Assembly: GCA_944376785.1 (NCBI GenBank)
Contig: CALWDV010000016.1
Location: 1 to 18,213 of the forward strand
Origin: an uncultured Clostridia bacterium
Lineage (GTDB): Bacteria; Bacillota; Clostridia; Christensenellales; UBA1242
DNA length: 18,213 nt
Direction of reading: 5' to 3'
This document shows, piece after piece, positions 13,197-18,213 of this stretch (position 1 is the first letter of the stretch; each line of letters starts with the position of its first letter). Position numbers and translations under genes: made by a program. Below the pieces are notes generated by a model. It made no database searches. It was not told the origin of the DNA and saw only the letters and a list, made by a program, of their open reading frames with translations.

Positions 13197-15401
13197 ATGT
13201 CACTTTCAGTACTTAATGAAGAACAAATTAAACCAGCAATAGACACAAATGGTGCAATTTTAGTAACTGCTGGTGCTGGAAGTGGAAAAACTCGTTTGCT
13301 AACTGAAAGAATTAGTTATTTAATTAACGAATGTGGCGTTAGTCCAAGCAACATTTTAGCAATAACTTTCACAAATAAAGCAACAAACGAAATGAAAGAA
13401 CGTTTGGCAAAGGTGTGTGAAAATGCAGACCAAATTTGGATTTCAACTTTTCACAGTATGTGTGCCAAAATATTACGTGAAAACATTTCAAATTTAGAAG
13501 GTTTTAACAGATTTTTTACAATTTATGATACTAGTGATAAAGATAAATTGCTTAAAAAAATTGTGCTTGATTTAGGTTTTGAGTCCGATCAAGTTAAAGA
13601 TTTTGCTTGTGAAATTGACAGGGCAAAAAACTTAGGTTTTGACCCACACGAATATTATCAAATAATTGAATTTAAATCTAATGCAAAAGATATTGAAAAA
13701 GTTTACGAAAACTATCAAATGCAACTAGCAAAAAATAATGCTTTGGATTTTGACGACCTGTTGGTTAAAACATTAGAACTTTTCAAATCTTGTCCAAATG
13801 TTTTAAAACATTATAGTAATCGTTTTAAATATATTCATATTGACGAATTTCAAGATACAAACCTTGTTCAATATAAAATTGCAAAACTTTTAGCAAGTGA
13901 ACATAAAAACATTTTTGTTGTTGGTGATGAAGACCAATGCATTTATGGTTGGCGTGGTGCCAACATTGAAAACATTATGAATTTTAGGCAAGATTTTTTA
14001 AATGTTAAATGCTATAAATTAGAAAGAAATTACAGAAGCACAAAAAATATTTTAAACATTGCAAACAAGTTAATTAAACATAATGTTTCCCGAATTGAAA
14101 AAGTGCTTTGGACAGAAAATGAAGATGGTGAAAAACCAATATATTTTTCAGCACAAGATGAAGTTAAAGAAGCTGAATATGTTGCAAACAAAATTTATAA
14201 TTTAATTTCGCGTGGTGTAGAACCTAATAAAATTGCAGTTTTATTTAGGTTAAGTGCACTAAGCCGATTAATTGAAGAAAAACTTTTAAGTTATAATTTG
14301 CCATATGTTGTTTCAGGAATTTTTAAATTTTTTGAAAGAGCAGAAATAAAAAATGTTTTGGCATATTTAAGGTTAACCATTAACCCAAAAGATAATGAAA
14401 GTTTAAAAAGAATAATTAATTTTCCTAAACGTGGAATTGGCAATGCAAGTATAGATAAAATTGAAAATTTAGCAAATATTAATAATGTGTCAATGCTTGA
14501 TGTCGTTTTAGATGATAATGCAGATTTACCAAAAGCGTTAAAAGAAAAATTGTTTTCATTAAAACACATTTTTAATAATTTGCCAGATAAAAACAAAGGT
14601 ATTTACAATTTTTGTGAAGACATTATTAAACTTGCAGAAATTAACAGTGCATATAACGAAAACACCGATGAAGATAACGACAGAAAATTGAATATTTCAC
14701 AATTAATGCAATCAATAAAAAGTTTTGAAAAACAAAATCCAAATTGTGAACTTTCAGATTACTTAGAAAGCATAACTTTGCAAAACAGTGTTGATGAAGT
14801 TGAAGATGAAAAAAATGCAGTTAATGTTAGCACAATCCATGCTTCAAAAGGTTTAGAGTTTGATTATGTGTTCATTATTGGTGCCGAAGAAGGTTTATTT
14901 CCAATTAGCAGAGCAATGGATAACGAAAACGAAATTGAAGAAGAAAGACGCCTTATGTATGTTGCAATAACACGTGCTAAAAAACAAGTTGTTTTAACAA
15001 ACACACAGTCAAGGTTTTTATATAAAGACAGAACAAGAAGTGTTGTTAGCAGATTTATTAAAGAAATGGATTTGGTTCCAAAACAACCAGAATTTGTTAA
15101 TTCTTGGGGAAATAATACAATGTATAAAAATACAGAGAATATGTATAATTATGCTACAAAAACTAATGAAAATGTTTCAAATAATTTGCAGGATTTAATG
15201 GTTAAAAAATTAAATTCGCAAAAAAACAACTACGCATCATACACTGTTGGAACACAGGTTTTACATCCAAAATTTGGTATTGGAACAATAATTAATGCAA
15301 ATTTAAACACTCAAACACCAGATGTTACTGTTGATTTTGGTAAGTTTGGTAATAAAACCTTGTCGCTAAGCATGGCTCCATTGCAAATATTAAAAAAATA
15401 A
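13197..15401 (+). CDS. pcrA: ATP-dependent DNA helicase PcrA (UvrD/Rep family)
   Basis: PcrA is a superfamily 1A 3'-to-5' helicase for repair, plasmid replication and clearing of RNA polymerase. The 734-residue protein has every motif in order: I AGAGSGKT (25-32), Ia ITFTNKATNEM (56-66), II DEFQDTN (216-222), III VGDEDQCIYGWRGAN (242-256), IV LERNYRST, V STIHASKGLEFDYVFI, and VI RRLMYVAITRAK. The C-terminal 45 residues (VGTQVLHPKFGIGTI to the end) form the Tudor-like domain that contacts RNA polymerase in PcrA. The linker before it is Asn-rich and probably disordered. AGGAG at 13185-13189 lies seven bases before ATG. The next gene is ligA, the usual Firmicutes pairing, though 106 bases apart here with a possible extra promoter. 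Confidence 0.98.
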   Translation: MSLSVLNEEQIKPAIDTNGAILVTAGAGSGKTRLLTERISYLINECGVSPSNILAITFTNKATNEMKERLAKVCENADQIWISTFHSMCAKILRENISNLEGFNRFFTIYDTSDKDKLLKKIVLDLGFESDQVKDFACEIDRAKNLGFDPHEYYQIIEFKSNAKDIEKVYENYQMQLAKNNALDFDDLLVKTLELFKSCPNVLKHYSNRFKYIHIDEFQDTNLVQYKIAKLLASEHKNIFVVGDEDQCIYGWRGANIENIMNFRQDFLNVKCYKLERNYRSTKNILNIANKLIKHNVSRIEKVLWTENEDGEKPIYFSAQDEVKEAEYVANKIYNLISRGVEPNKIAVLFRLSALSRLIEEKLLSYNLPYVVSGIFKFFERAEIKNVLAYLRLTINPKDNESLKRIINFPKRGIGNASIDKIENLANINNVSMLDVVLDDNADLPKALKEKLFSLKHIFNNLPDKNKGIYNFCEDIIKLAEINSAYNENTDEDNDRKLNISQLMQSIKSFEKQNPNCELSDYLESITLQNSVDEVEDEKNAVNVSTIHASKGLEFDYVFIIGAEEGLFPISRAMDNENEIEEERRLMYVAITRAKKQVVLTNTQSRFLYKDRTRSVVSRFIKEMDLVPKQPEFVNSWGNNTMYKNTENMYNYATKTNENVSNNLQDLMVKKLNSQKNNYASYTVGTQVLHPKFGIGTIINANLNTQTPDVTVDFGKFGNKTLSLSMAPLQILKK

Positions 15402-15482
15402 ATTTTAAAATTTATATAATTAATTTTTAAAAATATAAAAAATAAAGTTATTATTTTATAACAAATAAAATTTTTATTATTG

Positions 15483-15488
15483 TATAAT
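15483..15488 (+). promoter_or_regulatory. Possible ligA -10 element
   Basis: A perfect TATAAT lies 19 bases before the ligA start, but no convincing -35 is present at 16-18 bases. The rest of the pcrA-ligA gap (15402-15482) is nearly all A/T and no terminator with a G/C stem is seen, so ligA may also be read from the pcrA promoter. Confidence 0.45.
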
Positions 15489-15507
15489 TATTCATTTTGG
15501 AGTTTTT

Positions 15508-17463
15508 ATGGATAAAATAAAAAGAATAAAAGAGTTAATAAGTGTTATCAACAAATATAACTATAATTATTATGTGTTAGATAATCCAATTATTGCCGAT
15601 AGGGAATATGATGCAATTTACGACGAACTTGTAAAACTTGAAAAAGAAACGGGAATTGTTTTGCCTGATAGTCCAACAAAAAAAGTTGGTGACACAGTTT
15701 TAGAAGGTTTTAAAAAACACACTCATATTCAAAAACTTTATTCGCTTGATAAGTGCAATAATTTTAGTGAACTTGAAAGTTGGATTAATGGTGTTGATGA
15801 CGAATATGGAAAGCAAGATTTCACACTAGAATATAAGTTTGATGGTTTGCAAATGACCATAACATATGAAAATGGTAAATTTGTTTCTGCTGCAACACGT
15901 GGTAATGGTTATGTTGGTGAAGATGTTACAAATCAAGTTTTAACAATTAAAAATGTTCCATTAGTTATTAACTTTAAGCAAAAAATTGTTGTTCAGGGCG
16001 AAGCAATGATGAAGTTAAGTGTGCTTAACGAATATAACAAAACTGCCTTAGAACCATTAAAAAATGCACGAAATGCTGCTGCTGGTGCAATTAGAAACCT
16101 AGACCCGCGTGTTACTGGAAGCCGAAATTTAAGTATGTTCTTTTATGGTGTTCCTTTTGTTGAAGGTAAAAAGTTTTCTAGCCAAACAGAGCTAATGCAA
16201 TTTTTAAAAGATAACGGATTTCCTGTTTTTGATTTTTTCAAAATTTCAAACTCAATAAGTGAAATTGAAAACATTATTTCAAATGTTGATAAAACAAAAA
16301 AGAATTTAGATATTTTAATTGATGGTGTTGTTGTTAAGGTTAACGATTTTAAAGTTAGAGATAAACTTGGTTTCACATCAAAATTTCCTAAATGGGCTGT
16401 TGGATATAAGTTTGAAGCTCAGGAATTAACAACAAAACTAAATAATGTTGTTTGGCAAGTTGGCAGAACAGGAAAATTAACACCTATTGCCGAAGTTGAA
16501 CCAATAGAACTTGCAGGTGCAACAATAAAAAGAGCAACTTTAAACAACTATGGCGACATTATTAGAAAAGGTGTTAAAATTAATTCCAGGGTTTTTGTAA
16601 GACGTAGTAATGAAGTTATTCCAGAAATTTTAAAGGTTGCTTCAACTGATGAAACTTGTTTAGACATTCCAAAGCCAACACATTGTCCTTGCTGTGGGGC
16701 AGTTTTAAAAGAAGATGGTGCAAATTTGTTTTGTCCAAATTTTTATGGTTGTGCAGAACAAATTGATGATAGAATTAATCATTATGTTTCAAGAAATGCA
16801 ATGAACATTGAAGGAATAAGTGATAAAACCATTAAACTTCTTCGCACAAATTTAAACGTTAAAACAGTTGCCGATTTATATGACTTAACTGAAAACGACT
16901 TATTAAATTTAGAAAAATTTAAAGATAAAAAAAGTTCTAATTTAATAAAAAATATTGCTAGTAGCAAAAATCCTAATTTTAGTAATTTTATTTTTGCTTT
17001 GGGAATTAATGGTGTTGGCGAAAAAACTGCAAAAGATTTGGCAAAAAAATTTGATAGTTTAGATGAGTTAAAAAACGCTTCAATTAACCAACTTTTAGAA
17101 ATTAAAGATATTGGTGGAGTTATTGCTCAAAACATTTACGATTTTTTCCGTGATGAAAATCAATTAAAATTAATTAACGATTTGTTAAATCATGGAATTA
17201 ACATTCAATATTCAAAGGTTAAAACAATAAACAACGATGTTTTCACTGGCAAAACCATTGTGTTAACAGGTGATTTAGAAAATTTTACAAGAACTGAATT
17301 AACAAACAAATTAGAAAGTTATGGTGCAAAAGTTACATCATCTGTTAGCAAAAAAACCGATTTAGTAATTGTTGGTGAAAATGCGGGAAGCAAGTTAAAC
17401 AAAGCAAAAGAACTTGGCATAAGCATTATGTATGAACCTGAATTATTAAAAAATTTAAAATAA
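15508..17463 (+). CDS. ligA: NAD-dependent DNA ligase LigA
   Basis: LigA joins nicked DNA in replication and repair, using NAD as adenylate donor. The 651-residue protein is full length for the family. Domain Ia has YYVLDNPIIADREYD (21-35), which binds the NMN part. The adenylated lysine is K110 in YKFDG. Then come TRGNGYVGEDVT, NARNAAAGAIRNLDP, DGVVVKV, and the OB-fold with VGRTGKLTPIAEVEP and SNEVIPEI. A four-Cys zinc finger (CPCCG, FCPNFYGC) follows, then helix-hairpin-helix repeats including FALGINGVGEKTAKDLAKK, and a C-terminal BRCT domain starting at FTGKTIVLTGDLENF. GGAG at 15499-15502 lies five bases before ATG. The catalytic Gly-Asp of TRGDG reads GNG here, a small departure. Confidence 0.98.
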   Translation: MDKIKRIKELISVINKYNYNYYVLDNPIIADREYDAIYDELVKLEKETGIVLPDSPTKKVGDTVLEGFKKHTHIQKLYSLDKCNNFSELESWINGVDDEYGKQDFTLEYKFDGLQMTITYENGKFVSAATRGNGYVGEDVTNQVLTIKNVPLVINFKQKIVVQGEAMMKLSVLNEYNKTALEPLKNARNAAAGAIRNLDPRVTGSRNLSMFFYGVPFVEGKKFSSQTELMQFLKDNGFPVFDFFKISNSISEIENIISNVDKTKKNLDILIDGVVVKVNDFKVRDKLGFTSKFPKWAVGYKFEAQELTTKLNNVVWQVGRTGKLTPIAEVEPIELAGATIKRATLNNYGDIIRKGVKINSRVFVRRSNEVIPEILKVASTDETCLDIPKPTHCPCCGAVLKEDGANLFCPNFYGCAEQIDDRINHYVSRNAMNIEGISDKTIKLLRTNLNVKTVADLYDLTENDLLNLEKFKDKKSSNLIKNIASSKNPNFSNFIFALGINGVGEKTAKDLAKKFDSLDELKNASINQLLEIKDIGGVIAQNIYDFFRDENQLKLINDLLNHGINIQYSKVKTINNDVFTGKTIVLTGDLENFTRTELTNKLESYGAKVTSSVSKKTDLVIVGENAGSKLNKAKELGISIMYEPELLKNLK

Positions 17464-17475
17464 TATTAAAATTAT

Positions 17476-17509
17476 AAAAATAAAAAGAGTTTTTCTTTTT
17501 ATTTTTTTT
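17476..17509 (+). terminator. AT-only-type terminator after ligA
   Basis: AAAAATAAAAAGA (17476-17488) pairs over 13 bases with TCTTTTTATTTTT (17494-17506), with one G-C pair next to the loop, and ends in a T-run. Thermodynamically weak for its length but placed directly after the ligA stop. Confidence 0.68.
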
Positions 17510-17586
17510 AAGTTTGAAAAATTATAAATTTATGGTTATTTTATATTAAAAAATTTAAAAAAGTTCTTTATTTATGGTTTAAAAAC

Positions 17587-17595
17587 TGCTATACT
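17587..17595 (+). promoter_or_regulatory. Extended -10 promoter of rpoZ
   Basis: TG at 17587-17588, one base, then TATACT (17590-17595). The -35 is poor (TTTATT at 17567-17572, 17-base spacer), as is common with an extended -10. TG-n-TATACTAATAA is the same as at the proximal lepA promoter. Confidence 0.65.
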
Positions 17596-17636
17596 AATAA
17601 AGTATTATATAATAATAATTAAAAGGAAGCGTAGTT

Positions 17637-17822
17637 ATGTTATTAGAACCACCTATTGATGCCTTAGTAAAAAAAGTTGGCAATCCATATAAATTAGCTG
17701 TTTTAGTAAGCAAACGTGCAAAATTACTTAAACAAACTTTAACTGAAAAAGAAAAGGAAGAATGTCCAGAAGTAACACGTGCAGTTAACGAAGTTTATAC
17801 AGGTAAAATAATTAGTAACTAA
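17637..17822 (+). CDS. rpoZ: DNA-directed RNA polymerase subunit omega
   Basis: Omega is the small subunit that folds and stabilises the beta-prime subunit of RNA polymerase. The 61-residue protein matches the Gram-positive family: PPIDALVKKVGNPYKLAVLVSKRA, broken here only by my reading of its edges, then VTRAVNEVYTGKI near the C-terminus. AAGGA at 17622-17626 lies ten bases before ATG. In many Firmicutes the order is gmk-rpoZ-coaBC-priA. Here rpoZ has its own promoter, a terminator-like hairpin follows, and priA comes next, so gmk and coaBC are missing from the cluster. Confidence 0.94.
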   Translation: MLLEPPIDALVKKVGNPYKLAVLVSKRAKLLKQTLTEKEKEECPEVTRAVNEVYTGKIISN

Positions 17823-17856
17823 TTCTATTGCTTCTATTTTTAGCAATAGAATTTTT
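17821..17856 (+). terminator. Terminator-like hairpin between rpoZ and priA
   Basis: AATTCTATTGCT (17821-17832) pairs over 12 bases with AGCAATAGAATT (17842-17853) across a nine-base loop and runs into five T. The stem begins in the rpoZ stop codon. It lies 17 bases before priA, leaving no room for a promoter in between, so it may act as a partial terminator. Confidence 0.82.
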
Positions 17857-17873
17857 ATTATTAAAAGGTTGTT

Positions 17874-18213
17874 ATGTTTGCAGAAGTTATTGTTGATGTT
17901 GTTTCAAATTCATTAGATAAAATTTTTGATTATAAATGTCCTGAAAATTGTGAAATTGTTTTAGGGCAAAGGGTTTTGTTGCCATTTGGTAAAAGGACAT
18001 TGCAAGGTTATGTTTTAAATTTAAAAGAATCAACAAATTTAGATGAAAGTTTGGTTAAAGAAATTATAAAACCATTAGATGAAAAACCACTAATAACAAC
18101 CGAAATGTTTTCATTAATAACAAAATTAAAAGATGAATATAATTTAAGAATAATTGATATTTTGCATTTAATTGTTCCAAGTCAAATTAGAAATGGAAAA
18201 ATTAAACAACAAA
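17874..18213 (+). CDS. priA: Primosomal replication-restart helicase PriA (3' truncated by window edge)
   Basis: PriA reloads the replicative helicase at stalled forks. The first 113 residues are visible and the frame is open to the window end. They match the N-terminal 3'-DNA-end-binding domain: MFAEVIVDVVSNSLDKIFDYK, seen as FAEVIVDV then DKIFDY, followed by LGQRVLLPFGKR and LQGYVLNLKE. The helicase core and its zinc motifs are outside the window. AAGG at 17865-17868 lies five bases before ATG. It follows rpoZ, as in the Firmicutes gmk-rpoZ-coaBC-priA cluster, but without coaBC, and it must be transcribed through the rpoZ hairpin or from a promoter inside rpoZ. Confidence 0.92.
   Translation, partial: MFAEVIVDVVSNSLDKIFDYKCPENCEIVLGQRVLLPFGKRTLQGYVLNLKESTNLDESLVKEIIKPLDEKPLITTEMFSLITKLKDEYNLRIIDILHLIVPSQIRNGKIKQQ

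Noticed and set aside
15398..15415. 18-base perfect palindrome ATAAATTTT-AAAATTTAT at the pcrA stop
   Set aside because: It is pure A/T with no loop, and such palindromes are expected in sequence this AT-rich; no T-run or operator context.
1..18213. CRISPR array, tRNA, rRNA, insertion sequence or prophage
   Set aside because: No regular repeat-spacer pattern, no cloverleaf-like or rRNA-like sequence and no transposase or integrase motif was seen; gaps between genes are short and filled by promoters and terminators.

Overview
The window is about 18.2 kb of very AT-rich DNA (I estimate just over 70 % A+T by eye) from a low-GC Gram-positive bacterium, probably a Bacilli-type or related Firmicutes lineage with a compact, possibly reduced genome. 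The signs are the order lepA-hemW-hrcA-grpE-dnaK-dnaJ-rsmE-mtaB, an HrcA/CIRCE heat-shock circuit, PcrA next to LigA, rpoZ next to priA, Shine-Dalgarno sites of the AAGGAG type, and consensus sigma-A promoters, several with an extended -10. The standard genetic code fits: all Trp codons I checked are TGG, and every visible stop is TAA except one TAG.

Layout. (1) Bases 1-737: the 3' part of an exporter-type ABC transporter gene, ending in a two-way terminator. (2) Bases 744-1469, minus strand: a glycerophosphodiester phosphodiesterase-fold protein in which all the recognisable catalytic positions are replaced. (3) Bases 1585-4692: two tandem promoters, then lepA and hemW, overlapping by one base and closed by a terminator. 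(4) Bases 4810-9761: the heat-shock operon. A stack of helically phased A-tracts lies upstream of a sigma-A promoter and a CIRCE operator, followed by hrcA-grpE-dnaK-dnaJ, with a strong stem-loop between dnaK and dnaJ and a terminator overlapping the dnaJ stop. (5) Bases 9816-12240: rsmE-mtaB-HIT protein, for rRNA and tRNA modification and nucleotide hydrolysis. (6) Bases 12254-12540: rpsU alone with a consensus promoter and terminator. (7) Bases 12711-13097: a small protein I do not recognise. (8) Bases 13140-17509: pcrA and ligA, for DNA repair and replication. (9) Bases 17587-18213: rpoZ, a terminator-like hairpin, and the start of priA.

Most of this is conserved housekeeping. HrcA would repress its own operon through CIRCE, and GrpE, DnaK and DnaJ form the Hsp70 chaperone machine. 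RsmE and MtaB modify 16S rRNA and tRNA. LepA and bS21 act on the ribosome. PcrA, LigA and PriA act in DNA repair, ligation and replication restart.

The most unusual feature is in grpE. Its disordered and stalk-forming N-terminus is replaced by a metallothionein-like segment with six Cys-x-Cys pairs, four of them in a six-residue repeat, and a His-x-His-x-His-x-His run. This suggests a metal-binding nucleotide exchange factor. The second is the catalytically dead-looking GDPD homologue. Smaller points are a short motif, TTAA[C/G]TACTATGCA, found at three gene ends, hairpins inside two operons, an rsmE start without a Shine-Dalgarno site, and genes missing from otherwise conserved neighbourhoods (prmA, yqeY, gmk, coaBC). 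I saw no tRNA, rRNA, CRISPR array, insertion sequence or prophage gene.
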